A stretch of 38,178 nucleotides of DNA, from NCBI GenBank assembly GCA_902537575.1, contig CACBBX010000005.1, positions 1-38,178 on the forward strand, given 5' to 3'. Below, one piece after another: positions 27,341 to 36,730 of the stretch. Position 1 is the stretch's first letter. Each line of letters starts with the position of its first letter. This DNA comes from an uncultured Pelagibacteraceae bacterium (lineage in GTDB: Bacteria > Pseudomonadota > Alphaproteobacteria > Pelagibacterales > Pelagibacteraceae). A program made the position numbers and the translations under genes. The notes beneath the pieces were generated by a model. It searched no databases. It was not told where the DNA came from and saw only the letters and a program-made list of their open reading frames with translations.

Positions 27341-27940
27341 TTAAGGAACTAGCCAATTATCTTTATTTTTTTCCAGATCAAATTTGGCTCTTCGGTGTCC
27401 CTTAGCTGCTAAATATAACCATTCAATAGACTTAATTTTACACTGAATGACAGTAAAATTTTTATAACCTTCTTCGCTTTGTTCCTTTGTATAATCGAAA
27501 TTATCAAGCTCGGGTTTTAGACCAGAAGTTGGTTTATCTGAAATAGTGCCAGGACCATTATCAACTAAATAACATTTTCTACTTATATGTTGAGTTTTTT
27601 CCCAGGATTTTTTAGTGATATCATTTTTATGATTTATAGTACAATCTACTTTTAATCTGAGCTGAATTTTTTCCTCTTTATCATAAAACAACATTGCTGC
27701 ATTAGAATTTTTTTTAAGTATTTCAATCTTATCTGATCTGATATCGCTGTGAAATTGAACCAAATTATTTTCTTTTTCAGTTTTTCTTAAAACAACTATT
27801 CTACCATTTATATCTGGCCCATGACCACATATAAAAGTAGGTATTCTAAATTGAGAGTTACGGTTTGAAACTGCATCCTCTAAAATAAGCCAAATCTTTT
27901 TTTTTATTTCACTGAAATCTTCATAGTATGCCGGCTGCAT
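27341..27940 (-). CDS. Pyridoxamine 5'-phosphate oxidase-family (FMN-binding split barrel) protein
   Basis: GPDINGRIVVLRKTEKENNLVQFHSDIRSDKIEILKKNSNAAMLFYD, terminal region KGHRRAKFDL. Confidence 0.85.
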   Translation of the reverse strand: MQPAYYEDFSEIKKKIWLILEDAVSNRNSQFRIPTFICGHGPDINGRIVVLRKTEKENNLVQFHSDIRSDKIEILKKNSNAAMLFYDKEEKIQLRLKVDCTINHKNDITKKSWEKTQHISRKCYLVDNGPGTISDKPTSGLKPELDNFDYTKEQSEEGYKNFTVIQCKIKSIEWLYLAAKGHRRAKFDLEKNKDNWLVP

Positions 27941-27945
27941 ACTTT

Positions 27946-28815
27946 CTATTTTCTAAACCTTCTTATTAAACTTGAAGTATCCCATCTGTTGCCACCCATT
28001 TCTTGAACTTCACCATAATATTTATCAACCAACTCGGTTATAGGTAACAGAGAACCATTATTTTTAGCCTCATCCATAGCAATTTTAAGATCTTTTCTCA
28101 TCCAGTCCACAGCAAAACCAAAATCAAACTTATCATCTATCATAGTTTTATATCTGTTTTCCATTTGCCACGATTGAGCTGCCCCCTTTGAAATGACCTC
28201 AATTACATCTTCCATATTTAATCCAGCCTTCATGCCAAAATTGATTGCTTCTGATAAACCTTGAACTAAGCCAGCAATACATATTTGATTAACCATTTTA
28301 GCAAGCTGACCGTTGCCAGGACCACCAAGTAACTTCATTTTTTTACTGTAACAATCAATTTTATCTTTAGCTTTGTCAAAATCAATTTGATCACCACCAA
28401 TCATAACTGTGAGAGCTCCATTTTCTGCACCAGCTTGGCCACCAGATACTGGTGCATCTAAAGAACCAAAACCGTTTTTTTTTGCATACTCATGAATTTC
28501 TTTCGCAATTGTTGCTGAAGCAGTGGTGTTATCGATATAAACAGACCCTTTTTTTATAGTTTTAAAGACACCATTTGCACCAAATGTTACTTCTCTCAAA
28601 TCGTTATCATTTCCAACACATGTAAAAATATATTCAGCATCTTTGGCGGCTTCAGCTGGTGTATTTGCCATTTTACCTTTGTATTCATTTATCCATTTTT
28701 CTGCTTTGGATTTAGTTCTATTAAAAACAGTTACATTGTGTCCTGCTTTTGATATATAACCTGCCATTGGGTAGCCCATAACCCCAAGACCTATGAAAGC
28801 AACATTACAAGTCAT
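27946..28815 (-). CDS. NAD(P)-dependent beta-hydroxyacid dehydrogenase (3-hydroxyisobutyrate dehydrogenase family)
   Basis: VAFIGLGVMGYPMAGYISKAGHNVTVFNRT, DAPVSGGQAGAENGALTVMIGG, GNGQLAKMVNQI. Confidence 0.92.
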   Translation of the reverse strand: MTCNVAFIGLGVMGYPMAGYISKAGHNVTVFNRTKSKAEKWINEYKGKMANTPAEAAKDAEYIFTCVGNDNDLREVTFGANGVFKTIKKGSVYIDNTTASATIAKEIHEYAKKNGFGSLDAPVSGGQAGAENGALTVMIGGDQIDFDKAKDKIDCYSKKMKLLGGPGNGQLAKMVNQICIAGLVQGLSEAINFGMKAGLNMEDVIEVISKGAAQSWQMENRYKTMIDDKFDFGFAVDWMRKDLKIAMDEAKNNGSLLPITELVDKYYGEVQEMGGNRWDTSSLIRRFRK

Positions 28816-28826
28816 AATTTTTATTT

Positions 28827-30032
28827 ATGTTTAAAAGTTTAAGTTTAAAAGTAATTATATTTGGTTTTATTTTTACATTTTTTTCAAGCTTTGGACAGAG
28901 TTTTTTTCTTGGACTCTTTAACTATAGTATTAGAGAAGCTTTATCAATTTCCCATGGACAATTTGGCTCAATCTATGCATCAGCAACTTTATTAAGCAGT
29001 ATTATTTTAGTTTGGGTAGGTAAAAAAATAGATGATGTAAATATTTTAAAATTTGCATTATTTGTAATTATATTTTTATCTGCCTCGTGTTTTATTTTTT
29101 CTAAAATTTCTTCAATTATATTTTTATTTATTGGAATTTTTTTAATGCGTTTAGCAGGTCAAGGATTATCTAGTCATACTGCTACAACAACAATTTCACG
29201 CTTTTTTGAAAAAAATAGAGGTAGAGCGTTAAGTACAGGCTGGCTTGGATTATCTTTAGCTGAATTTACTCTTCCAGTTTTAATTGTTTTTTTATTAACC
29301 TTTATTGAATGGAGAAATATTTGGTTATTTATATCAATTTTAGTAATAATCATTTTACCAATTATTTCTTATGTTCTTGTTAAGGATGTTAAATTAGAAA
29401 CTAGAGAAAAATCTAGTGATAATGAAATTACTAAAGAAATAAGACAGTGGAAAAGAATTGAGGTTTTAAAAGATTATAGATTTTACTTAATATCTATGAC
29501 CATGTTAGCTATGCCATGGATTGCGACAGGTTCATTTGTTTATCAATCATTTATAACTACTTCAAAAGGATGGGGACCATATATAATTGCACAATCATTC
29601 ATGGTTTATTCAATACTTTCCGTTGTCACATTATTTATTTCAGGTTTTTTAATAGATAAATTTTCAAGTAGAAAATTATTAATTTATATGAATATTCCAC
29701 TATTGTTTTCTACTGTTGTACTCTTTTATTTTAATGCTCAAATCTCATCATTTTTTTTCTTTGGACTATTAGGAATTACCAATGGACTTGCTAATGTATT
29801 GGGTTCTTCTACATGGGCTGAAATTTATGGAGTAAGATTTATAGGATCTATTAAATCTTTAACCACAGCCCTAATGGTTTTTGCTACTGCTTTTGGTACT
29901 GCTTTATTCGGGATTTTGATTGATTTTGGTTTTAGTATAGAGCAAATAGCTGTTATTTCTGGATCATATATTTTAACCTCAATAATTCTTCTCTATTTAA
30001 TTAAGAACAAGTTAAATCCTCAATATTTATAA
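28827..30032 (+). CDS. Major facilitator superfamily transporter
   Basis: ~12 hydrophobic helices; GQFGSIYASATLLSSIILVWVGKKIDD, RFFEKNRGRALSTGWLGLSLAEF. Confidence 0.88.
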   Translation: MFKSLSLKVIIFGFIFTFFSSFGQSFFLGLFNYSIREALSISHGQFGSIYASATLLSSIILVWVGKKIDDVNILKFALFVIIFLSASCFIFSKISSIIFLFIGIFLMRLAGQGLSSHTATTTISRFFEKNRGRALSTGWLGLSLAEFTLPVLIVFLLTFIEWRNIWLFISILVIIILPIISYVLVKDVKLETREKSSDNEITKEIRQWKRIEVLKDYRFYLISMTMLAMPWIATGSFVYQSFITTSKGWGPYIIAQSFMVYSILSVVTLFISGFLIDKFSSRKLLIYMNIPLLFSTVVLFYFNAQISSFFFFGLLGITNGLANVLGSSTWAEIYGVRFIGSIKSLTTALMVFATAFGTALFGILIDFGFSIEQIAVISGSYILTSIILLYLIKNKLNPQYL

Positions 30033-30074
30033 AATCTACTTGATTTTTTAGTACGCACTGTATAGATACTCCGC

Positions 30075-30602
30075 ATGGCAAGAGTAACTGTAGAAGATTG
30101 TATAGACAAAGTAGATAGTCCTTATGAATTAGTATTAGTTGCAAAAGAAAGAGCAACGCAATTAAATTCTGGCGTTGAACCTACAATTGATAAAGATAAC
30201 GATAAAAATACTGTTATTTCATTAAGAGAAATTGCAGATGAAAAAATCAAAGTTTCTGATTTAACAGACAGTGCAATTTATAAACTTAGAAAACATGTTG
30301 AGCAAGTAGATGATATTGCTGAAGATGATGAAGATATAGGCGATGATTTTGAAAACCTATATAAAGGTGAAATTTCAAAAAGTGGAACACCAATTTTACC
30401 ATCAAAAAGAGCTAGAAAAACTCCTGAAAAAATTCAGGTAACAACAGAGGATTTATCAGAATTGTCTGAAACAGCTAAACCAGATATTGATGATACAGTT
30501 AGTGATGAAAAAATGAATGAAGATGGTGAAGTTTCATTAGAGGAAGTTTCAGAGGTTGAAAATCAAGAAAATGAAGTAGAGTCTGAACAACAAGATTCTT
30601 AA
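30075..30602 (+). CDS. rpoZ: DNA-directed RNA polymerase omega subunit with long acidic C-terminal extension
   Basis: [45 protein letters not shown], followed by a Glu/Asp-rich tail. Confidence 0.9.
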   Translation: MARVTVEDCIDKVDSPYELVLVAKERATQLNSGVEPTIDKDNDKNTVISLREIADEKIKVSDLTDSAIYKLRKHVEQVDDIAEDDEDIGDDFENLYKGEISKSGTPILPSKRARKTPEKIQVTTEDLSELSETAKPDIDDTVSDEKMNEDGEVSLEEVSEVENQENEVESEQQDS

Positions 30603-30628
30603 AATTTAAAAAAAATATTTAAAATTAA

Positions 30629-31579
30629 TTATCTTATTGGATTATCACTTACAATTAGTTGATCCTTAATTTTTTCTCTTAAATAAATATAAATTCCAGC
30701 ACTTATTATAATTGATACACCAATTAAAGTTTTTAAAGTAGGAATATTGTCAAACAATATATAACCAGTAAGTATTGCCCAAACTATTAAAGAATATTCA
30801 TATAAAGAAACTACCGATGGAGATGCAAAACTATAAGCATTTAAAATAAAATAAAAAGCCAAAACACTAATAAATCCCATGGCCACAATAAAGGGCCAAG
30901 AATAACCTGGATTAGAAAACCATTCTCTAAAAATAAATTGAAATGTTGGATCACTATAAATATTGAATTGACCTTTTCCTGTAAAAATAAAAAATAAAAT
31001 ACTTATCACTATTGCTCCCAGGTATAGATGTAGCATTTGAGTATAAACATTGTCTTTATCAGATGTTATTTTGGTAATTGTCATTGATATTGCATAACAA
31101 AATGCACATGCAATTGGAGCTAGTTTCATATAATCAAAATTATTAAAATTTGGATCTAGTACAATAAATACTCCAATAAACCCTGTGGCAATAGCCAACC
31201 ATCTTCTTATTCCAACTTTTTCCTTAAGAAATATTACTGCTAAGATTGATACAAAAAAGGGGCAACAAAAAAATAAGGCATTAGCCATTGCTAAAGACAT
31301 ATAAGTTAATGAAATATAAAAGAAACTAAATCCAAAAAAAAAACAAATAACTCTGATTGAAGTTAAAACTGGATAGTATGTTTTAAGTTCAATCTTCTTA
31401 TTTGAGAATTTTAAAAAACTTATTAATAAAAATAATGCAGCTATAGTTCTTCCAAAATATAACTCATATAAGGCTGCATCATTATAAACAAACTTAATTA
31501 AAGCATCTTGAACTGAAAAAAAACCCATTCCTATGAGTATAAAAAGTATACCTTTTGGATTATTTTGAGCTTTATGCAT
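30629..31579 (-). CDS. DMT-superfamily (EamA) transporter
   Basis: GILFILIGMGFFSVQDALIKF; ten-helix pattern; SVVSLYEYSLIVWAILTGYILFDNIPT in the second EamA repeat. Confidence 0.88.
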   Translation of the reverse strand: MHKAQNNPKGILFILIGMGFFSVQDALIKFVYNDAALYELYFGRTIAALFLLISFLKFSNKKIELKTYYPVLTSIRVICFFFGFSFFYISLTYMSLAMANALFFCCPFFVSILAVIFLKEKVGIRRWLAIATGFIGVFIVLDPNFNNFDYMKLAPIACAFCYAISMTITKITSDKDNVYTQMLHLYLGAIVISILFFIFTGKGQFNIYSDPTFQFIFREWFSNPGYSWPFIVAMGFISVLAFYFILNAYSFASPSVVSLYEYSLIVWAILTGYILFDNIPTLKTLIGVSIIISAGIYIYLREKIKDQLIVSDNPIR

Positions 31580-33159
31580 TAATTGAGGATAAAGTCTGCT
31601 GCTCTTTCAGCTATCATTAATGTTGGTGCATTAAGATTTCCACTCGTAATCTCTGGCATTACTGAAGCATCTGCAACTCTTATATTCTGTAATCCATGAA
31701 CTTTTAATTTTTCATCCACAACTGCCATTTTATCTATTCCCATTTTTAAAGTACAAGAGGGATGATAAGCTGTTTCTGCTTTTGACCTAATATACTCTTT
31801 AATTTCTTCCTCGCTATGAGCGTGATCGCCAGGGCCGATTTCTTTACTAGCGTATGGTTTCATTGAATCTTGTTTTAATATCTTTCTTGCAACATGAATA
31901 CATTTAACTGTTTCATTAAGGTCATATTCATTTTCTAAATAATTAAATTGAATTTTAGGATGGTCATAAGGATTAGAACTATTTAGCTCTATACTTCCAC
32001 GACTTTTTGGTTGATTTAGACTTGCATGTAACTGATATCCATGCCTATCAGGATCGACTTTACCATGGTCGATAACAAATGAGGGAAAAAAATGAAACTG
32101 AATATTTGGATATTCTTTATCAGGTGATGATTTACAAAACCCTCCTGCTTCTAAAAAAGATGTTGAGCATGGACCACTTTTGTTTAAAAACCACTGAATG
32201 CCTGCTTTAACCATATTAAATTTATTTATATACTTAAATAAAGTATCTGGGGTTTTACATTCTTGTTGAATATAAGTTTCAAGATGATCTTGTAGATTTT
32301 TACCTACACCTGGAATATCTTTAATAATTTCAATTCCTTTTTCTTTAATATGATTAGCCGGACCAACTCCAGAAACCATAAGTAATTGTGGTGAATTTAT
32401 TGACCCACTACTCAATAAAATTTCTTTATTCGCATAAATTTTATTAATTTTGCCATTTATATTAACCTGAATGCCTATAGCTTTTGTGCCATCGAATATA
32501 ATTTTTTCTACAAACGACTTAGTGAATATTTTCAAATTTGATTTATTTCTTACAGGGTTTAAATAATATTTTGATACACTTGCTCTTTCACCTTTATGAA
32601 TTGTAACATCGTACATACCAAATCCTTCTTGATCCTCCCCGTTCATATCTTTATTAATTTTATGACCAGCTTCTTTGGCCGATGCTAAAAATGCTTTAAA
32701 TAATGGATTATTATTTTGAGATTGGTTAATAGGGAGTATGCCATTCCCGCCTCTAAACTCATTTTCTCCACCTGACCAAGTCTCTATTTTTTTAAAATAA
32801 GGTAGAACTTTTTCATAATTCCAATCTTTTAAACCAAATGATGCCCATCTTCTATAATCTTCTTTATTTCCTCTCACATAAACCATTCCATTGTGAGCTG
32901 AACATCCTCCAATCATTTTTCCTCTGGGACAAAATAATCTTCGATTATTCAGATGAGGCTCAGGTTCTGAATAATACTTAAAATTATATTTCGGATCATG
33001 CATTGTGTAAAGCAATGCTAAAGGCATGTTCACCTTCCAAATATCACTATTTCCACCAGCTTCAAAAATTGCAACACTGTTTTTAGAGTTCTCTGAAAGT
33101 CTATTAGCAAGCACACAACCTGCGGTTCCTGCACCAATAATTAAATAATCAAACTTCAA
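31579..33159 (-). CDS. GMC oxidoreductase (choline dehydrogenase-like)
   Basis: FDYLIIGAGTAGCVLANRLSEN, RGKMIGGCSAHNGMVYVRGNKEDY, SSGSINSPQLLMVSGVGP, HPSCTLKMG, VADASVMPEITSGNLNAPTLMIAERAAD. Confidence 0.93.
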   Translation of the reverse strand: MKFDYLIIGAGTAGCVLANRLSENSKNSVAIFEAGGNSDIWKVNMPLALLYTMHDPKYNFKYYSEPEPHLNNRRLFCPRGKMIGGCSAHNGMVYVRGNKEDYRRWASFGLKDWNYEKVLPYFKKIETWSGGENEFRGGNGILPINQSQNNNPLFKAFLASAKEAGHKINKDMNGEDQEGFGMYDVTIHKGERASVSKYYLNPVRNKSNLKIFTKSFVEKIIFDGTKAIGIQVNINGKINKIYANKEILLSSGSINSPQLLMVSGVGPANHIKEKGIEIIKDIPGVGKNLQDHLETYIQQECKTPDTLFKYINKFNMVKAGIQWFLNKSGPCSTSFLEAGGFCKSSPDKEYPNIQFHFFPSFVIDHGKVDPDRHGYQLHASLNQPKSRGSIELNSSNPYDHPKIQFNYLENEYDLNETVKCIHVARKILKQDSMKPYASKEIGPGDHAHSEEEIKEYIRSKAETAYHPSCTLKMGIDKMAVVDEKLKVHGLQNIRVADASVMPEITSGNLNAPTLMIAERAADFILN

Positions 33160-33169
33160 AACTATTTAC

Positions 33170-34006
33170 CTAAAGAGGATGATCGCCTTCAATAGCAATA
33201 CGATCCATTACTCTTTCGTATCCTAAACCTCTTCCTGGAAAAAAATCCGTAAGACCTTGATGTAAGGTACTTCTATTATCCCTTATTGCCACTGCGTTTT
33301 CAGACCATTTAAATCTGCATGTAAAATCTAACCTCTCTTGATGTATAAATATTTCATTTAATATCTCATCACTTTCTTGCTCATCAGTATCTAGAATTTT
33401 TTTTGTATACATTGAGTTTACATATAAGATTTTTTTACCAGTTTCTGGATGTGTTCTTACTATAGGATGTGCGTTCGAATATTCATCTAAATTTCCATTT
33501 CCTTCCATAGCTTTATAGGCTTCTGTAAATGCTGCTGCGCCAAGAGAACTATGCACAGCTTTTTTATTTTTTATTTTATTTTTAAGTTTTGCATCTAATG
33601 TTTCATAGGCTATTTCCATATTTGAAAACATTGTATCTCCACCCACTGGAGGAATTTTTAAAGATCTTAAAATAATAACTTTAGTTGGTTTAGGGTTATA
33701 ACTAACATCTGTGTGCCAAGTTTCACCCCATTGACGCTTTTCATCTGGTTCTTTTATTATCCTTAAAATCTCAGGATAATTTTCTCTACCTTTTACATAT
33801 ATATGTCTTTCTAATGGACCAAATCTTTTAGCAAGATTTATTTGCTCTTCAGAAGTAATATTTTGATCTCTAAAAAATAGTGCTTTATGTTCTAACAGAA
33901 GATTATTAATTTTATTCCAATTTTCAAAAGAGGAATCTTTTAAATTAATACCTGAAACTTCAGCTCCAAGAGCGCCTGATAGCATTTTAATATCCATTAT
34001 AATCAA
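33170..34006 (-). CDS. TauD/TfdA-family Fe(II)/2-oxoglutarate dioxygenase
   Basis: GALGAEVSGINL, LLEHKALFFRDQNIT, WGETWHTDVSYNPKPT (HxD), NRSTLHQGLTDFFPGRGLGYERVMDR. Start may be the second Met, MDIKML. Confidence 0.92.
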   Translation of the reverse strand: MIIMDIKMLSGALGAEVSGINLKDSSFENWNKINNLLLEHKALFFRDQNITSEEQINLAKRFGPLERHIYVKGRENYPEILRIIKEPDEKRQWGETWHTDVSYNPKPTKVIILRSLKIPPVGGDTMFSNMEIAYETLDAKLKNKIKNKKAVHSSLGAAAFTEAYKAMEGNGNLDEYSNAHPIVRTHPETGKKILYVNSMYTKKILDTDEQESDEILNEIFIHQERLDFTCRFKWSENAVAIRDNRSTLHQGLTDFFPGRGLGYERVMDRIAIEGDHPL

Positions 34007-34048
34007 CTTAATACTAGATCTTTATTTTGTCAAAATGTATAAGCAACA

Positions 34049-34384
34049 ATGACTTTAGCTCAAGCATATGTATTATTAGCTATAGCTATAGCTGGTGAAA
34101 TTATTTCAACAGGTACACTTAAAGCAACAGAAGGTTTCACAAAGTTTGTTCCTTCATTAGTATGCGTAGTAGCAATAATAATTTGCATGTATACGATGTC
34201 TCATGTAATGAAAATTTTGCCTATAGGAATTACTTATGCAACTTGGTCAGGTGTAGGCATTGTAGCTCTATCACTGCTAGGTATTTTCAAATATAAACAA
34301 GTTCCAAATATTCCAACAATTATAGGTTTAGCTTTAATTATAATTGGTGTTTTTATTGTAAATACCATGAATAATAACCAATAA
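34049..34384 (+). CDS. Small multidrug resistance (SMR/EmrE-family) transporter
   Basis: 111 aa, four TM; YVLLAIAIAGEIISTGTLKATEGFTKFVPS (membrane Glu), PIGITYATWSGVGIV. Confidence 0.93.
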   Translation: MTLAQAYVLLAIAIAGEIISTGTLKATEGFTKFVPSLVCVVAIIICMYTMSHVMKILPIGITYATWSGVGIVALSLLGIFKYKQVPNIPTIIGLALIIIGVFIVNTMNNNQ

Positions 34385-34385
34385 A

Positions 34386-34853
34386 TTATTTTTTTAGTTT
34401 TGATAAAAATTTTAAGTCATCTTTATTAAAACTATTTTCATTTTTATTAATAAAATTTTCCATTAGATTTATCTTTTCATTTTCAAACTCTGAAACTTTT
34501 CTTTTTTTAAGGTCAACATATAAAGATAATAATTCTATTGTTGCGGATAATTTCTTTGATGATTTTTCGATCATTTCCAATCTATAATGTAGTCTTTTTT
34601 TATCGTGATTAAAATAAGTTAAAAATATTTCAACTTCTTCACCCTCTTTAACTTCATTCTTATAAGTTATGTATGTTTCAACAACCATCGTACTCATTTC
34701 AGCAGTTTTTGCAGAATTTTCTCCCATTTTAAATTTTTGTAACATTACTTCCCAAGCTTCATCAAATACCAGCACATAGTAAGCCACATTCATATGTTTG
34801 TTGTAATCGGTCCACTCTTTTTTGATAATTTTGTTTGTAATATGAAATGACAT
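34386..34853 (-). CDS. Hot-dog fold acyl-CoA thioesterase (candidate betainyl-CoA thioesterase)
   Basis: EWTDYNKHMNVAYYVLVFDEAWE, ETYITYKNEVKEGEEVEIFLTYFNHDKKRLHYRLEMI; divergent to BKACE/carnitine dehydrogenase genes. Specific substrate inferred from context. Confidence 0.82.
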   Translation of the reverse strand: MSFHITNKIIKKEWTDYNKHMNVAYYVLVFDEAWEVMLQKFKMGENSAKTAEMSTMVVETYITYKNEVKEGEEVEIFLTYFNHDKKRLHYRLEMIEKSSKKLSATIELLSLYVDLKKRKVSEFENEKINLMENFINKNENSFNKDDLKFLSKLKK

Positions 34854-34900
34854 TTTTTTATTTCCCTTGAGAATTTATTATATTATATACTGATACTAGA

Positions 34901-35788
34901 ATGAGCAATAAGGTTTTCATATCATGTGCTATCACAGGATCTGGTGATACAGCAAGTAAACATCCTGATTTACCTAAAACACCTGAACAAATTGCTACAG
35001 CTTCAATTGAAGCAGCAAAAGCTGGCGCAGCAATCGCTCATATTCATGTTAGAGAAGAAGACGGTACTCCAAGTAGAAGATTAGAACTTTATAAAGAAGT
35101 TGTAGATAGAGTCAGATCGAGTGATACTGATGTAATTTTAAATTTAACAACTGGTATGGGTGGAGACCTGGATATTGGACAAGGTGATAATCCTTTAGAT
35201 TTTGGTCCCATGACAGATATGGCAAATGTTATGGAAAGAATTGCCAATGCAGAACAATTTTTACCAGAAATATGTACTTTAGATGCAGGAACTTTAAATT
35301 TTGGAGACAGTTCAGTTATTACAGTTAATACTCCAAATGATTTAAGAAAAGCTGCAAAGAAATTAAAAGATATAAATGTTAAGCCTGAAATAGAGGCATT
35401 TGATTTAGGAAATATGTGGTTTGGAGCACAACTTTATAAAGAAGGGTTGTTAAGTGACCCACCAATGTTTCAAATGTGCCTAGGAATTCCCTGGGGAGCA
35501 CCAGCAACAACTTTAGCGATGCAAGCAATGAAAGATATTATGCCAAAAGAGGGTATTTGGTCTGGTTTTGCAATTTCAAAAAATGAAATGCCGTTTGTTG
35601 CTCAAACAATATTAATGGGTGGAAATCCAAGGGTTGGACTTGAAGACAACTTATATTTATCAAAAGGAAAATTAGCAACAAATGCACAGCTTGTCGAAAA
35701 AGCAATTAGAATTGCGGATGAAATTGGTTTTTCACCAATGACACCTGCAGAAACAAGAGATAAACTAAAGCTTGTTAAACACAAGTAA
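34901..35788 (+). CDS. BKACE/DUF849 family beta-keto acid cleavage enzyme (dehydrocarnitine cleavage type candidate)
   Basis: VFISCAITGSGDTASKHPDLPKTPEQIATASIEAAKAGAAIAHIHVREEDGTPSRRLELYKEVVDRVR, ILNLTTGMGGDL. Confidence 0.92.
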   Translation: MSNKVFISCAITGSGDTASKHPDLPKTPEQIATASIEAAKAGAAIAHIHVREEDGTPSRRLELYKEVVDRVRSSDTDVILNLTTGMGGDLDIGQGDNPLDFGPMTDMANVMERIANAEQFLPEICTLDAGTLNFGDSSVITVNTPNDLRKAAKKLKDINVKPEIEAFDLGNMWFGAQLYKEGLLSDPPMFQMCLGIPWGAPATTLAMQAMKDIMPKEGIWSGFAISKNEMPFVAQTILMGGNPRVGLEDNLYLSKGKLATNAQLVEKAIRIADEIGFSPMTPAETRDKLKLVKHK

Positions 35789-36729
35789 TGTCTAACATAA
35801 AAAAGGTTGCAGTCATTGGAACTGGAGTAATCGGAACAGGGTGGATTATTAGATGTTTAGCGCATAACAAAATTGTTAATGCATTTGATAAAGATCTTAA
35901 ATTAAAAACAAGTTTAATAACTGAAATTAAAAGAACTTGGCCTTATGTAAAAAAACTTTTTAATAAAAAAAATCTTAATCTTAAAAATTTAAAATATTTT
36001 ACGTCCATTGGAGAAGCGTTAAAAGATGCAGATTTTATTCAAGAATGTGCTACAGAAAACTATACATTAAAAACTAATTTAATAAGTTCAATTGGTAAAT
36101 ATTCTAAAAAAAATGCTATTATAGCTTCAAGTTCATCTGGTTTATTACCAACCAGAATTTACTCAAAATGCAAAAACCCTAAAAGAGGATTAATAGGTCA
36201 TCCATTTAATCCAGTATATTTACTTCCAGCGGTTGAAATTGTACCAGGCAAAAAAACTTCTATGAAATTTGTAAATAAAGCAAAAAAATTTTATAAATCT
36301 ATTTCAATGAGTCCAATAATACTTGAAAACGAGCTGCCAGGATATCTTTCTGATAGATTACAGGAAGCTCTATGGAGAGAAGGGCTTCATATAATAAATG
36401 AAGGCTTTGCAACAACTAAAGATCTTGATAGAGCAATAGAAGATGGACCTGGATTAAGATGGTCTTTAATGGGAACTTTTCTGACCTTTCACCTAGCAGG
36501 AGGCAAATCTGGAATGAAACATATGTTAGAGCAGTTTGGTCCAGCATTAAAACTTCCATGGACAAAGTTGAAAGCTCCAAAGCTTTCAAAAAGATTGGTT
36601 AAAAGATTAGTTGAAGGAACAAAAAAACAATCTAAAGGTAAATCAGTTGAAAAAATTTCAAATATTAGAGATCAGTACTTGGTTGAACTACAAAAACTTA
36701 GAAAAAAATACGAAAAAAAATTAAGATAA
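35788..36729 (+). CDS. 3-hydroxyacyl-CoA dehydrogenase-like L-carnitine dehydrogenase
   Basis: VAVIGTGVIGTGWIIRCLAHNKIVNAFD, FIQECATENYTLK, IIASSSSGLLPT, GHPFNPVYLLPAVEIVPGKKTS, PGLRWSLMGTFLTFHLAGGKSGMKHMLEQFGPALK; TAATG-coupled to BKACE. Confidence 0.88.
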   Translation: MSNIKKVAVIGTGVIGTGWIIRCLAHNKIVNAFDKDLKLKTSLITEIKRTWPYVKKLFNKKNLNLKNLKYFTSIGEALKDADFIQECATENYTLKTNLISSIGKYSKKNAIIASSSSGLLPTRIYSKCKNPKRGLIGHPFNPVYLLPAVEIVPGKKTSMKFVNKAKKFYKSISMSPIILENELPGYLSDRLQEALWREGLHIINEGFATTKDLDRAIEDGPGLRWSLMGTFLTFHLAGGKSGMKHMLEQFGPALKLPWTKLKAPKLSKRLVKRLVEGTKKQSKGKSVEKISNIRDQYLVELQKLRKKYEKKLR

Positions 36730-36730
36730 C

